A stretch of 64,000 nt of DNA from Frankia sp. AgB32 (GTDB lineage: Bacteria; Actinomycetota; Actinomycetes; Frankiales; Frankiaceae): positions 18,003 through 82,002 of the forward strand of contig NZ_JALKFX010000003.1 of assembly GCF_023243045.1 (NCBI RefSeq), written 5' to 3'. The notes below the pieces were generated by a model. That model did no database searches. It saw nothing but the letters and a program-made list of their open reading frames with translations, and had not been told where the DNA came from. A program made the position numbers and the translations under genes. Below, in pieces: positions 27,996-37,882 of the stretch. Numbering within the stretch: the first letter of the stretch is position 1; the number at the start of each line of letters is the position of its first letter.

Positions 27996-28012
27996 AGTTG
28001 GATATTCCAACT
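27996..28012. promoter_or_regulatory. Palindromic operator, probable HxlR site
   Basis: Perfect inverted repeat AGTTGGA-TAT-TCCAACT in the 135-bp divergent region between the HxlR gene and the Fe-S protein gene, 28 bp before the latter's start. A second related element, GGATATCCAACC, lies around 27947-27961 nearer the regulator. Two like sites in a divergent promoter suggest auto-repression plus control of the neighbour; the assignment to this regulator is inference. Confidence 0.6.
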
Positions 28013-28039
28013 AACTGAGTCTCCGACGGGAGCAGGCGC

Positions 28040-29248
28040 ATGGACAAGCGGGGCGAGCAGAACGACGGAAACGAGCGGGACGAGCAGGACGGCCCGGGCG
28101 GGCGAGGCGGGCGAGGCGGGCGAGGCGGGCGAGGCGGGCGTCGAGGGTCGGGGCCGTTGCCGGCGCGACTGTCCGCCCATCCGTCGGTCCGCGCGGTGCT
28201 GGCCCGCCGGTCCCCAGACGCCGGCGACGACGCGGCGAAGCGGCGGCCCGAGGTGATCGACGCCGGCTGGTTGCGGGAGGTCGCGCTGCGCGCCGGCGCG
28301 GACGACGTGGCCGCGGTGCCACTGGACCGCCCCGGGCTCGAGTCCGAGCGGCCGCACGTCGAGCGGGCGCTACCCGGGACGCGCAGCCTCGTCTGCCTGG
28401 TCGTGCGGATGAACCGGGACAACGTGCGCTCCCCGGAACGCAGCGTCGCCAACCAGGAGTTCCACCAGAGCGGCGAGCTCCTCAACGCGGCCGCGCGCCG
28501 GATCGTCCGGGCACTGCAGGACGCCGGCCACCGGGCGATCAACCCGTCGGCGACCTTCCCCATGGAGATGGACCGCTACCCGGGCCGGATCTGGGTCGTC
28601 GCGCACAAGACCGTCGCCGTCGCCGCCGGGCTCGGCGCGATCGGCCTGCACCGCAACGTCATCCACCCGCGGTTCGGCAACTTCGTCCTGCTCGCCACCC
28701 TTCTCGTCGATGCCGAGGTCAGCGAGCACGGCGAGCCGATCGATTACAACCCGTGCGTGGAGTGCAAGCTGTGCGTCGCGGCCTGCCCGGTCGGCGCGAT
28801 CGCCAAGGACGGCGCCTTCGACCACCTGGCCTGCTTCACGCACAACTACCGCGAGTTCATGGGCGGCTTCACCGACTGGGCCGAGACCATCGCGGACAGC
28901 GCGGACGGCGCGGACTTCCGGGCGCGGGTCAGCGACGCGGAGAACTCGTCGATGTGGCAGAGCCTGTCGTTCCGGGCCAACTACAAGGCCGCGTACTGCA
29001 TGGCGGTGTGCCCGGCCGGCGAGGACGTCCTCGAGCCGTACCTCACCGATCGCCAGGAGTTCATGGCCCAGGTGCTGCGCCCGCTGCAGGACAAGGTCGA
29101 GCCGCTCTACGTCACCGCCGGCTCGCCGGCCGCCGCCTACGCCCGCCGCCGCTTCCCGCACAAGGAGCTCCGGCTCGTGGGCGACGCCGGCCGCTCGCGC
29201 CGCCCGGGCGACCACGGCGACCAGGACACCTGGCACCTTCGTGGGTGA
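28040..29248 (+). CDS. QueG-like / reductive-dehalogenase-like 4Fe-4S protein
   Basis: 402 residues. After a Gly/Arg repeat N-terminus (1-45) comes a region like the corrinoid-binding part of epoxyqueuosine reductase (about 75-230: FPMEMDRYPGRIW, LGAIGLHRN). A first Fe-S motif CVECKLCVAACPVG (about 240-253) and CxxxCP (CMAVCPAGED, about 320) complete a double cluster. This is the 4Fe-4S double-cluster family that includes QueG and RdhA. The HHE repeats of QueG are absent and the N-terminal extension is unusual. Activity (tRNA queuosine, dehalogenation or another reduction) is undetermined. It is divergent from an HxlR regulator, so redox control is likely. Confidence 0.75.
   Translation: MDKRGEQNDGNERDEQDGPGGRGGRGGRGGRGGRRGSGPLPARLSAHPSVRAVLARRSPDAGDDAAKRRPEVIDAGWLREVALRAGADDVAAVPLDRPGLESERPHVERALPGTRSLVCLVVRMNRDNVRSPERSVANQEFHQSGELLNAAARRIVRALQDAGHRAINPSATFPMEMDRYPGRIWVVAHKTVAVAAGLGAIGLHRNVIHPRFGNFVLLATLLVDAEVSEHGEPIDYNPCVECKLCVAACPVGAIAKDGAFDHLACFTHNYREFMGGFTDWAETIADSADGADFRARVSDAENSSMWQSLSFRANYKAAYCMAVCPAGEDVLEPYLTDRQEFMAQVLRPLQDKVEPLYVTAGSPAAAYARRRFPHKELRLVGDAGRSRRPGDHGDQDTWHLRG
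28101..28140 (+). repeat. 9-bp in-frame tandem repeat in the Fe-S gene
   Basis: Four perfect copies of GGCGAGGCG plus a partial one, encoding (GGR)n at residues 21-34. Such a tract can expand or contract without breaking the frame and gives an RGG-like, possibly RNA-interacting, N-terminus. Confidence 0.85.
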
Positions 29249-29372
29249 ACACGATGCAACCCTTACCCAGAATTAGTACGGACAGATACGTACATATCGC
29301 ATCGCAAGGGAATATGGGATGTACCCGACCAGCACGGTGATGCTGGCCTGAAATCGAGGAGCAAATTTCCCC

Positions 29373-30038
29373 GTGAAGGTTCTCGACACCTGGCGAAAGC
29401 GCGCCATCGCCGCCACGACGGCCGCTTTGGCCTGCCTCGGCGGCGGCCTCTTCGTCACCGCCGGAACGGCATATGCGGCGACCTGTTCGGACGCCGACGT
29501 GGCTTTCGTCCGCGGCAGCACGGAGCTTCCCGGCCCGGGGCTCGTGGGCACCCCGTTCACCAACGCGGTGATGCAGAACCTGCCCGGAAGGACCGTGACC
29601 ACCTACGGGGTTGACCACGCCGCGAACATCCAGCAGACCTCGGCCGGACCTGGCGCCACGGACATGACCCGCCACGTGACATCGGTGGCCGCCACCTGCC
29701 CCAACACCAAGTTCATGCTGGGCGGACACACCCAGGGCGCCAGCGTCACCGACATCTCGATCGGCATTCCCACCTTCCTCGGCACCGGCGCGAGGATCCC
29801 GACCAACCTGGCATCGCGCGTCTCGGCGGTCGTGGTTTTCGGACATCCGCTGGCGCTCACCGGCGGAAAAATCACCTCAGCCAGCCAGCTTTACGGTCCG
29901 AAGGCCAAGGAGTTCTGCGAGCCGGGTGACCCGGTGTGCGCCAACCGATTCAACGGCATCGCACATCTGCTGCACGCCTTCGACGGCAGCGCCACGGACG
30001 GCGGCAGGTTCGCGGCGAGCAAGGTGCTCGGCCAGTGA
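29373..30038 (+). CDS. Secreted cutinase-family protein with Thr at the nucleophile position
   Basis: 221 residues from GTG 29373 with an upstream GAGGAG. A Sec signal peptide (about 1-36, AYAA cleavage) precedes an alpha/beta-hydrolase of the cutinase family. The nucleophile elbow reads GGHTQGAS where cutinases have G-Y-S-Q-G; Thr120 stands in for Ser. The Asp element EPGDPVC (Asp186) and His (AHLLHAF, His198) and the two Cys pairs are kept. The protein may be a weak esterase, use Thr as nucleophile, or be a non-catalytic binder. Monocistronic; the flanking regions are AT-richer. Confidence 0.85.
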   Translation: MKVLDTWRKRAIAATTAALACLGGGLFVTAGTAYAATCSDADVAFVRGSTELPGPGLVGTPFTNAVMQNLPGRTVTTYGVDHAANIQQTSAGPGATDMTRHVTSVAATCPNTKFMLGGHTQGASVTDISIGIPTFLGTGARIPTNLASRVSAVVVFGHPLALTGGKITSASQLYGPKAKEFCEPGDPVCANRFNGIAHLLHAFDGSATDGGRFAASKVLGQ

Positions 30039-30093
30039 CGAACGCCGAGTGACTCTCACCCAGTGACGGCCGCACCTCCGGCGCACTGAAGGC

Positions 30094-30131
30094 AACCCGG
30101 ATAGTTCGAGAACGGACGAGCTACCCGGGTT
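30094..30131 (+). terminator. Possible hairpin after the cutinase gene
   Basis: AACCCGG (30094-30100) pairs with CCGGGTT (30125-30131) across a 24-nt loop, followed by a short T-rich run, 56 bp after the cutinase stop. A moderate candidate. Confidence 0.35.
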
Positions 30132-30167
30132 TGGCGTGCCGCAAGTAAAAAGCCCTAGAATGCGCGC

Positions 30168-30677
30168 ATGAGCACCGAGAACGCGGAGAACGCGGACCGC
30201 CGCCCGGTCCGCAAGGGCTCCGGCAGCGGCCGACTCACCTGTCTCGGGCCGGTACCGGACCCGCCGATCGATCGGGTGACCAGCGCGGCGGCGGTAGTGA
30301 TCACCGACTACGGCCGGCTTGTCCTCGCGGAGCTCGACCGCGGCCCGGACATCCCCGGCGGCCATGTGCGGCGCGACGAGAACTCGGTGGACGAGACGGT
30401 CCGGCGGGAGGCATGGGAGGAGATCCGCGCCCGGCTCGGTGAGCTGCGCCCCGTCGAGGTCATCGAGTCGGACCACTTCGGCCCGGACGACCTCACCTAC
30501 ATGGTGATCCGGGCCGCCCGGGTCACCGAGCTCGCCCCGTGGGTGACAACCCACGAGTCCGCCGGTCGGCTGGTCATCCCGCCGGAGGACTTCCTCCGGC
30601 GTTACCGCGGGAACGACCCCGCGCTGATGCGCCACCTCGTCACCGCCGCCCTCGCCGTCGTGGCGGCCCGTCCCTGA
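30168..30677 (+). CDS. Nudix-domain hydrolase
   Basis: 169 residues. A Nudix box is visible at about residues 64-85 (IPGGHVRRDENSVDETVRRE, then AWEEI), with one residue inserted before the RE pair. The first 40 residues are Ala/Asp/Arg-rich. It hydrolyses nucleoside-diphosphate-linked compounds; the substrate is unknown. ATG 30168. It ends 74 bp before the dehydrogenase gene on the same strand. Confidence 0.8.
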   Translation: MSTENAENADRRPVRKGSGSGRLTCLGPVPDPPIDRVTSAAAVVITDYGRLVLAELDRGPDIPGGHVRRDENSVDETVRREAWEEIRARLGELRPVEVIESDHFGPDDLTYMVIRAARVTELAPWVTTHESAGRLVIPPEDFLRRYRGNDPALMRHLVTAALAVVAARP

Positions 30678-30751
30678 TCAGCGGTGCGCCTACGATAGGT
30701 AATCGTATGATCGCTTGGCGACGATTCCCTGGCTGCGACGGGAGCACCACC

Positions 30752-31624
30752 ATGACGATCGGATTCATCGGCCTGGGTGGGATGGGCGCGGCGATCGCCC
30801 GCAACCTGTTGGACGCCGGCCACGAGCTGCTGGTCTGGAACCGCTCCCCCGAGCCCATCGCCCGGCTGGCCGACCTCGGCGCCGTCCCGGCCAGCATCGG
30901 CGAGGCGTTCGCCACCGGTGTCGTGCTCAGCATGCTCGCCGACGACAACGCCGTGACCGAGCGTCTGCTGGACCCCGCGGTGCTCGAGGCAGCGCCAGCC
31001 GGTGCCCTGCACGTGAACATGGCGACGATCAGCCCCGCCCTCGCCGCGCGGGCCGCCGCCGCGCACGCCGACCATGGCCTGCGCTACCTCGCCGCGCCGG
31101 TCTTCGGCCGCACCGACGCGGCCGCCGCCGGCAACCTCACCATCGTCACCGCCGGCGACGCCGCCGCCATCGCCGAGGTGCGGCCGCTGTTCGACGTGGC
31201 CGGCCGGCGCACCTGGACCGTCGGCGACCGGCCCGAGCAGGCGAACCTGGTGAAGATCTTCGGCAACTACCTCATCGCGTGTTCCATCGAGGCGATGGCC
31301 GAGGCGACCACGGTGATCGAGGCCGACGGGCTCGATCCGACGATGTTCATCGAGGTGCTGACGGAGGGCCTGTTCACCGGCCCCGTCTTCGCCGGCTACG
31401 GCGGCATGATCGGGCGGCGGAACTACGAGCCGGTGAACTTCCGGCTGCCCCTGGGCTTCAAGGACGTCCAGCTGGCGCTCAGCGCCGGGCAGGAACGCAA
31501 CGTGCCGCTGCCGTTCGGCTCGGTCCTGCGCGATGCCTTCGTCGACGCCCTGGCCCACGGGCAGGCGGAGCAGGACTGGGCGGCGGTGGCCGAGACCGCG
31601 CGGCGCCGCGCCGGCCTCGCCTGA
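30752..31624 (+). CDS. NAD(P)-dependent oxidoreductase, beta-hydroxyacid dehydrogenase family
   Basis: 290 residues from ATG 30752 with GGGAG upstream. The Rossmann N-terminus IGFIGLGGMGAAIARNLL gives the GxGxxG NAD(P) site. The substrate-specific region and catalytic Lys segment (ANLVKIFGNYLIA, about residue 170) match the 3-hydroxyisobutyrate/6-phosphogluconate dehydrogenase-like family, including imine-reductase-like members. The exact substrate cannot be told. Length is typical (about 290). Confidence 0.88.
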   Translation: MTIGFIGLGGMGAAIARNLLDAGHELLVWNRSPEPIARLADLGAVPASIGEAFATGVVLSMLADDNAVTERLLDPAVLEAAPAGALHVNMATISPALAARAAAAHADHGLRYLAAPVFGRTDAAAAGNLTIVTAGDAAAIAEVRPLFDVAGRRTWTVGDRPEQANLVKIFGNYLIACSIEAMAEATTVIEADGLDPTMFIEVLTEGLFTGPVFAGYGGMIGRRNYEPVNFRLPLGFKDVQLALSAGQERNVPLPFGSVLRDAFVDALAHGQAEQDWAAVAETARRRAGLA

Positions 31625-31679
31625 GCAGAAGCCGTCCCAGGATGCGGTGTCCCACCGCACCGCGCCGCAGGCTGATCGC

Positions 31680-32126
31680 ATGACCCATCCCGTCGGCCTG
31701 ACCGTGGCCGTGACGTTCGCGGTGTTGGTGGTGACCCTGAGCCTGGGCCACAAGCTCGCCGACCACGTGCTGGGTCAGACCGACGCCCAGGCCCGGCTGA
31801 AGGCCGCGCCGGGGCGGGCGGGCTGGGCGGCGCTGGCGCGGCATCTGGTCGCGTACCACGCGGTGCTCGTCACCATGGTCGCGGTCGCGCTGGGCGCACT
31901 GGGTCTGTCACTGTCCGTCCTCGGCGCCGCCGCGGGGCTGACCGTGTCGGTGTTCAGCCACGCGCTGTGGGACCGGCGCCGGGCCGTGCGCTGGTTGCTG
32001 GTCCGCACGGGCAGTGGGGACTTCGCCGACCTCGCCGATCACGGACTCAACGGCATGTACCTGGCCGACCAGTCCCTGCACGGCGCCTCGCTGTGGCTCG
32101 CGGCGCTGGTGGCCGTGCTGCTCTGA
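31680..32126 (+). CDS. DUF3307-like integral membrane protein
   Basis: 148 residues with three or four membrane helices. Charged and His residues within helices follow the DUF3307 pattern: GHKLADHVLGQTDAQARLK near the N-terminus, RHLVAYHAVLV in the middle and FSHALWDRRR later. Function unknown. The 3' end is part of a 19-bp tandem repeat that contains the stop codon. Confidence 0.7.
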   Translation: MTHPVGLTVAVTFAVLVVTLSLGHKLADHVLGQTDAQARLKAAPGRAGWAALARHLVAYHAVLVTMVAVALGALGLSLSVLGAAAGLTVSVFSHALWDRRRAVRWLLVRTGSGDFADLADHGLNGMYLADQSLHGASLWLAALVAVLL

Positions 32127-32167
32127 ACCGGCCGTGCTGCTCTGCACCGGCCGTGCTGCTCTGCACC
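32111..32167 (+). repeat. 19-bp tandem repeat across the stop codon
   Basis: Three copies (32111-32129, 32130-32148, 32149-32167), identical but for one base: copy 1 has TGA (the stop of the DUF3307-like gene), while copies 2 and 3 have TGC. The duplication therefore copied the gene's last codons past its own stop. Confidence 0.85.
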
Positions 32168-32232
32168 GGCCTGTCGTGCGGTGCTGAACTAGCCGTGCCG
32201 TGCCGTGCCTGGCCAGGAGAGCTGGCGGCGAA

Positions 32233-32532
32233 CTACCTGCTCGGCCGGGCGCGCGACCACTGGGGGCCGCGGCCGCGGGGAGCGACGCTCCACGAGATGT
32301 TGTCGTCGCCGCCGGAGCCCTCCCAGCGGTCGTCGTCGGCGCTGTCCGCACCGTCGGGACCGGCATAGTCCCAACTCGAGGACCATTCGTCCGCATTCGG
32401 ATCGGCGGGCGCATCGGCACCCGACCAGTCAGTCCCGCTCCGGACGAAGCCGATCGGGCGGCCAACCTGCGGATTCACGAGCCAGGCAGTGATGGTTACC
32501 CCCACGAGGACGGGATGGACGTGGACCGGCAT
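32233..32532 (-). CDS. Small acidic hypothetical protein
   Basis: 99 residues from ATG 32532; a TTG at 32622 would add 30 residues. Codon third positions are strongly GC-biased, unlike the other frames here, which supports coding. It starts with a hydrophobic stretch (VHPVLVGVTITAWLV) and continues with a Trp/Asp/Gly-rich part (EWSSSWDYAGPDGAD, RWEGSGGDD). Not a recognised family. Convergent with the DUF3307-like gene. Confidence 0.5.
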   Translation of the reverse strand: MPVHVHPVLVGVTITAWLVNPQVGRPIGFVRSGTDWSGADAPADPNADEWSSSWDYAGPDGADSADDDRWEGSGGDDNISWSVAPRGRGPQWSRARPSR

Positions 32533-33229
32533 CGGGCCGCGGTGCCCGGGGCCACCCGGGTACCAGGCGGCCCACTCTCCAATAGCGCCGGTACCTTCAT
32601 ACCGCCGACGCCCCGCCGACAACCTCGATCGACGCCAACCTGACAGTGGGCGAGACCGGTTTGGCGGCCCTCATCCCGCTTGTCGACCCGCCTGCGCGTC
32701 CGTGACTAGCCCGGACGCGCCGCCGACGGCCTGGCAGCCGGCTGCGGCCCCCTGGCCCGACGGTGCCAGCCGGGACACCCGCATGGATGACCCGACCGGA
32801 CGCCGCCGAGACCGAGGAGCGACTGGGCATCGCGAGTCGGGGACGGATGGCGACCCGGACACCACAGCCGCATCTTCAACCTACCTGTTCGATAGCTTGT
32901 AGTCACTGATCGATTACAGGCAGTTCTAGCGTACACCCTGTTTGCGCGCCCTGAGCCTGTATGCCGCCGCTCTCAGTTCGGCCACTTCGTGGACACCACG
33001 GGATCTTCGTGAGCCTTCGGTCGGCGATGGCCCGACCACACATCGTCCGGACCCGGCGCATCCCGCGACGACCAACACGTGACGACCGGCGGTCGAGCCG
33101 GCCAGGTACTACGCAAAGCAGGCAGATCGGTAGTACTGGCGACTTGTGGCCAGTGTCCGGCATTGGACAAAGGTTTCGTGATGACAGCCACAGGGTGAGC
33201 AGCGGGTTTCCGGCTTAGTCTGATCGCTC
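32533..33229. other. Intergenic region upstream of murI
   Basis: About 700 bp with no gene I can support; GC is lower in 32880-33220. It includes the promoter of the murI operon. Confidence 0.45.
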
Positions 33230-34138
33230 ATGAGCGGCGCGCCAGTAGGGGTGTTCGACAGCGGAGTAGGCGGACTGACGGTCGCCCGCGCGATTCTCGA
33301 CCAGCTTCCGCACGAACCCCTCCTCTATCTCGGTGACACCGGGCGAGCACCATACGGACCGCGCCCGATCGCCGAAGTGCGGCGTTTTGCTCTTGAATGC
33401 CTCGATCGTCTGGTCGCGGAGGGGGTGAAACTGCTCGTCATCGCCTGCAACACCGCCAGCGCCGCGTGCCTGCGCGATGCCCGGGAGCGCTACGACGTCC
33501 CCGTCGTCGAAGTGATCATGCCGGCCACCCGGCGCGCGGCGGCCGCCACCCGCAGTGGCCGCGTCGGCGTCATCGGGACGGTGGCCACGATCGGCAGCCG
33601 CGCCTACGAGGACGCCTTCACCGCCGCCTCCGGAGTGAGTCTCACCACCGTGGCCTGTCCGGCGTTCGTGGACTTCGTGGAGCGGGGTATCACCTCGGGA
33701 CGCCAGCTGTTGGGACTGGCAGAGGCCTACCTCGCACCGTTGCAGGAAGCCGGGGTTGACACGGTCATTCTTGGATGTACGCATTATCCTCTGTTGACCG
33801 GCGTCATCGGCCTCGTGATGGGAGAGGGCGTGACGCTGGTGAGCAGCGCTGAGGAGACCGCGAAGGACACCTACCGGGTACTGGCGCGGGACAGCCTGTT
33901 CCGGGACCCCGCGCTCGCGCCACCCAGCCACCAGTTCCTGATAACGGGTGATCCCGCTCTGTTCACTCGGGTGGGGCGCAGGTTCCTCGGCCCCGAACTT
34001 GCCCGGGTCTCGCCGGTGGCGGCCCACGCGGCGCCGGCCGGTTCCCCGACCCCAGCCGTCTGGCCCGCTCGATCCGCGGCGGACCCTGTCCCTCACCCGC
34101 AAGATCCCGACCAGCAGAGCCCGGTGGTGCCACGGTGA
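33230..34138 (+). CDS. murI: Glutamate racemase
   Basis: 302 residues; the core (about 265) is a complete MurI with catalytic Cys73 (ACNTAS) and Cys183 (GCTHYPLL), plus the N-terminal FDSGVGGLT. It makes D-glutamate for peptidoglycan in the cytoplasm. A Pro-rich C-terminal tail of about 35 residues is unusual. Its stop overlaps the GTG start of the MBL hydrolase, and rph and rdgB follow, an order conserved in actinobacteria. Confidence 0.96.
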   Translation: MSGAPVGVFDSGVGGLTVARAILDQLPHEPLLYLGDTGRAPYGPRPIAEVRRFALECLDRLVAEGVKLLVIACNTASAACLRDARERYDVPVVEVIMPATRRAAAATRSGRVGVIGTVATIGSRAYEDAFTAASGVSLTTVACPAFVDFVERGITSGRQLLGLAEAYLAPLQEAGVDTVILGCTHYPLLTGVIGLVMGEGVTLVSSAEETAKDTYRVLARDSLFRDPALAPPSHQFLITGDPALFTRVGRRFLGPELARVSPVAAHAAPAGSPTPAVWPARSAADPVPHPQDPDQQSPVVPR

Positions 34139-34881
34139 AACTGACGATTCTCGGCTGTTCCGGCACATACCCCGGCCCGGCCTCCGCCTGCTCGTCCTAC
34201 CTGGTGGAGTCCGAGGGTTTCCGGCTCGTCGTCGACGCGGGCAACGGTTCGATGGGTGAGCTGCAGCGCCACTGCGACCTGCGCGACATCGACGCAGTCC
34301 TGCTCAGTCACCTGCACGGCGACCACTGCCTGGACCTGGTGGCGAACTCCTACGCGCGGCGCTACCACCCCGAGGGCATGCCGCCCAAGCTCCCGGTCTA
34401 CGGGCCGATCAACACCCAGGAGCGGCTGTGCGGCGCCTTCGAGAAGTGGCCGGAGGACAGCCTGGCGGACATCTACGACTTCCGTACCATCGGCGCCGGC
34501 TGCCTGCACCTGGGACCGTTCCGCATCGACCTGACCCGGGTCGCCCATCCCATCGAGGCCTACGGCGCGCGTATCACCGCTGGCGACCGGGTGCTCACGT
34601 ACTCGGGTGACACCGGGGCGTGCGAACGGCTTGTCCGGCTCGCCCAGGACAGCGACCTGTTCCTCTGCGAAGCGTCCTTCCTCGACTACGAGGACAATCC
34701 CCCCGATCTGCACCTCACCGGCCGGGAGGCCGGCGAGCACGCGCGCCGCGCCGACGTCGGCCACCTCGTCCTGACCCATCTCGTCCCCTGGGGCAACGCC
34801 GTCCGCTCGGAGGAGGAGGCCGCCGGCGCGTTCGACAGCCAGCTGACCATCGCCACCCCGGGCGCGGTCTTCGAGGTGTGA
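34135..34881 (+). CDS. MBL-fold metal-dependent hydrolase (Rv1339-like)
   Basis: 248 residues from GTG 34135, overlapping murI by 4 bp. The metallo-beta-lactamase metal motif [10 protein letters not shown] (about residues 59-68), further ligands near YSGDTGACE (about 160) and a late His (THLVPW) identify an MBL hydrolase. In mycobacteria the gene at this locus, Rv1339, has been linked to cyclic-AMP breakdown as an atypical class II phosphodiesterase; by position this is its likely counterpart, though tRNase Z-like activity is an alternative. Confidence 0.88.
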   Translation: MKLTILGCSGTYPGPASACSSYLVESEGFRLVVDAGNGSMGELQRHCDLRDIDAVLLSHLHGDHCLDLVANSYARRYHPEGMPPKLPVYGPINTQERLCGAFEKWPEDSLADIYDFRTIGAGCLHLGPFRIDLTRVAHPIEAYGARITAGDRVLTYSGDTGACERLVRLAQDSDLFLCEASFLDYEDNPPDLHLTGREAGEHARRADVGHLVLTHLVPWGNAVRSEEEAAGAFDSQLTIATPGAVFEV

Positions 34882-34886
34882 CTCTG

Positions 34887-34960
34887 CCAGCCGGACGTGG
34901 ACCAGCCGGACGTGGACCAGCCGGACGTGGACCAGCCGGACGTGGACCAGCCGTCGGGGA
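34887..34960 (+). repeat. 15-bp tandem repeat between MBL gene and rph
   Basis: Four perfect copies of CCAGCCGGACGTGGA from 34887 to 34946, then a partial copy. The array sits in the roughly 100-bp spacer between two operon genes, just before the rph start at 34980. Variable-number potential; possible effect on rph translation. Confidence 0.85.
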
Positions 34961-34979
34961 CGGCCGATAGGGTCGCGGG

Positions 34980-35723
34980 GTGACACGAGTCGATGGCAGA
35001 AAGCCGGACGAACTGCGGCCGGTGACGATCCAGCGGGGCTGGCAGGAGCACGCCGAGGGATCCGCGCTGATCAGCGCGGGGCGGACCAGGGTGCTGTGCG
35101 CCGCGTCCGTGACCACCGGGGTCCCGCGTTGGCGCAAGGGCAGCGGCCTCGGGTGGGTGACCGCCGAGTACTCCATGCTGCCGCGGGCCACGAACACCCG
35201 CAACGACCGCGAGTCCGTGCGCGGCAAGGTCGGCGGGCGCACCCACGAGATCTCCCGGCTGATCGGGCGCAGCCTGCGGGCCTGCATCGACCTCAAGGCG
35301 CTCGGTGAGAACACCATCGCCATCGACTGCGACGTGCTGCTCGCCGACGGCGGCACCCGCACCGCCGCGATCACCGGCGCCTACGTCGCGCTCGTCGACG
35401 CCACCCGCTGGCTGAACCGGCCCGCCGCGATCACCACCAGCATCGCCGCGGTCAGCGTCGGCGTCGTCGGTGGCGAGCCGATGCTCGACCTCGCCTACAC
35501 CGAGGACTCCACCGCCGACACCGACATGAACGTCGTGTGCACCGGCGCGGACGGCTTCGTGGAGGTGCAGGGCACCGCCGAGGGCGCCCCGTTCGACCGG
35601 ATGATGCTCGAGCGCCTGCTCGACCTCGCCGTGCACGGCTGTGCCCAGCTCACCGCCATCCAGGTCGAGGCCCTGCGCGGCCCGGCACCGGCCGGCCCGC
35701 CCCGCGCGGAGGGGGCCCGGTGA
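34980..35723 (+). CDS. rph: Ribonuclease PH
   Basis: 247 residues from GTG 34980. The RNase PH core is complete ([13 protein letters not shown] at the start, then [55 protein letters not shown]). It trims 3' ends of tRNA precursors using phosphate. Length is typical (about 240). Stop and rdgB start overlap (GTGA). Confidence 0.96.
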   Translation: MTRVDGRKPDELRPVTIQRGWQEHAEGSALISAGRTRVLCAASVTTGVPRWRKGSGLGWVTAEYSMLPRATNTRNDRESVRGKVGGRTHEISRLIGRSLRACIDLKALGENTIAIDCDVLLADGGTRTAAITGAYVALVDATRWLNRPAAITTSIAAVSVGVVGGEPMLDLAYTEDSTADTDMNVVCTGADGFVEVQGTAEGAPFDRMMLERLLDLAVHGCAQLTAIQVEALRGPAPAGPPRAEGAR

Positions 35724-36337
35724 GCACGGCGAAGATCGTCCTCGCCACCCGCAACGAGGCCAAGCTCACCGAGCTGCGCCGCATCCTGGCCGCCAGCGAC
35801 CTCGCGATCGAGCTGGTCGGCCTGCCGGACGGCGAGGAGGTGGCCGAGACCGGCACCACCTTCGCGGAGAACGCCCTGATCAAGGCGCGGGCGGCCGTCG
35901 AGGCGACCGGGCTGCCCGCGGTGGCCGACGACTCCGGCCTCGCCGTCGACGAGCTCGCCGGGATGCCCGGCATCCGCTCGGCGCGCTGGTCGGGCCGCCG
36001 CGACGGCACCCGCGAGCAGCGCGACGAGGCGAACAACGCCCTACTGCTCGCCCAGCTCGACGACGTGCCCGCCGAGCGCCGGGGCGCGGCGTTCGTCTGC
36101 GCCGTCGCCCTGGTCACCCCGGAAGGGGTCGAACGGGTCGCCCATGGCAAGCTGCGCGGCGCGCTGCTGAACGCGCCGCGCGGGCAGAACGGCTTCGGCT
36201 ACGACCCGCTGTTCCTCGCGGACGGCCAGACCGGCACCAACGCGGAACTGACCGCGGCCGAGAAGGACGCGATCAGCCACCGCGGCCGCGCCTTCCGCGA
36301 GCTCGCCGTCGTCATCGGCCAGGTCCTCGTCCCCTGA
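35720..36337 (+). CDS. rdgB: Non-canonical purine NTP pyrophosphatase (Ham1/RdgB)
   Basis: 205 residues from GTG 35720, overlapping rph by 4 bp. Ham1 motifs: [13 protein letters not shown] at the N-terminus, [21 protein letters not shown] and [18 protein letters not shown]. It hydrolyses ITP, dITP and XTP to prevent misincorporation. The standard actinobacterial rph-rdgB pair. Confidence 0.96.
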   Translation: MSTAKIVLATRNEAKLTELRRILAASDLAIELVGLPDGEEVAETGTTFAENALIKARAAVEATGLPAVADDSGLAVDELAGMPGIRSARWSGRRDGTREQRDEANNALLLAQLDDVPAERRGAAFVCAVALVTPEGVERVAHGKLRGALLNAPRGQNGFGYDPLFLADGQTGTNAELTAAEKDAISHRGRAFRELAVVIGQVLVP

Positions 36338-36380
36338 GAACCTGGCCGGCGCCCCGGCCGGCAGCCGGCGAACTGTGCCC

Positions 36381-37387
<1,007 letters not shown>

Positions 37388-37687
37388 TCAGACCCGGGCG
37401 TCGGCGCTACCACCGGCGACCGCGGGCAGGATGGTGACCTCGTCGCCGTCGCCCAGCTTGGCGTCGAGGCCGCCGAGGAAACGCACATCTTCGTCGTTGA
37501 TGTAGATGTTGACGAAGCGGTGCAGCTCGGTGCCGTCGTCGCCGGTCACCAGCCGGCCGCGCAGGCCGTCGTAGCGGCTGTCGAGGTCGAGAAAGAGGGC
37601 GGCGACCGTGTCACCGGTGCCCTCGACCAGCTTCGCGCCTCCCGTATAGGTACGCAGGATCGTCGGCACACGGACCTGGACTGCCAT
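37388..37687 (-). CDS. cysO: Sulfur-carrier protein CysO with C-terminal extension
   Basis: 99 residues from ATG 37687, with AAAGGAG 6 nt upstream. Ubiquitin/MoaD/ThiS fold: VPTILRTYTGGAKLVEG, RFVNIYINDEDVRFLGGL, DEVTILPAVAGG. Mycobacterial CysO ends exactly at Gly-Gly, which is thiocarboxylated; here six more residues (SADARV) follow. The tail must be removed before activation, and the adjacent Mec metalloprotease is the obvious candidate. The sequence is otherwise standard. Confidence 0.93.
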   Translation of the reverse strand: MAVQVRVPTILRTYTGGAKLVEGTGDTVAALFLDLDSRYDGLRGRLVTGDDGTELHRFVNIYINDEDVRFLGGLDAKLGDGDEVTILPAVAGGSADARV

Positions 37688-37882
37688 TGGTGCTCCTTTC
37701 AAGGATGCCGCCGGTCAGGTCTGACCGGCGCACTGCCCGGCTGGGCGGAGTGGTGCGGCACGCGAGACGATGGTGGCGGATACCGGGCCCGCATGCCCAG
37801 GATGCCCCGCGGCGAGGCAGCTGTCCGGCCATCGGCCGGGCGGGCCTGCCGCGGCTCCGCCGAGCTGCAACGCCCCTGGAGG

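Noticed and set aside
26892-28010. 372-codon minus-strand frame over tRNA-Leu and the HxlR gene
   Set aside because: It runs through the tRNA and is a shifted frame over the HxlR gene.
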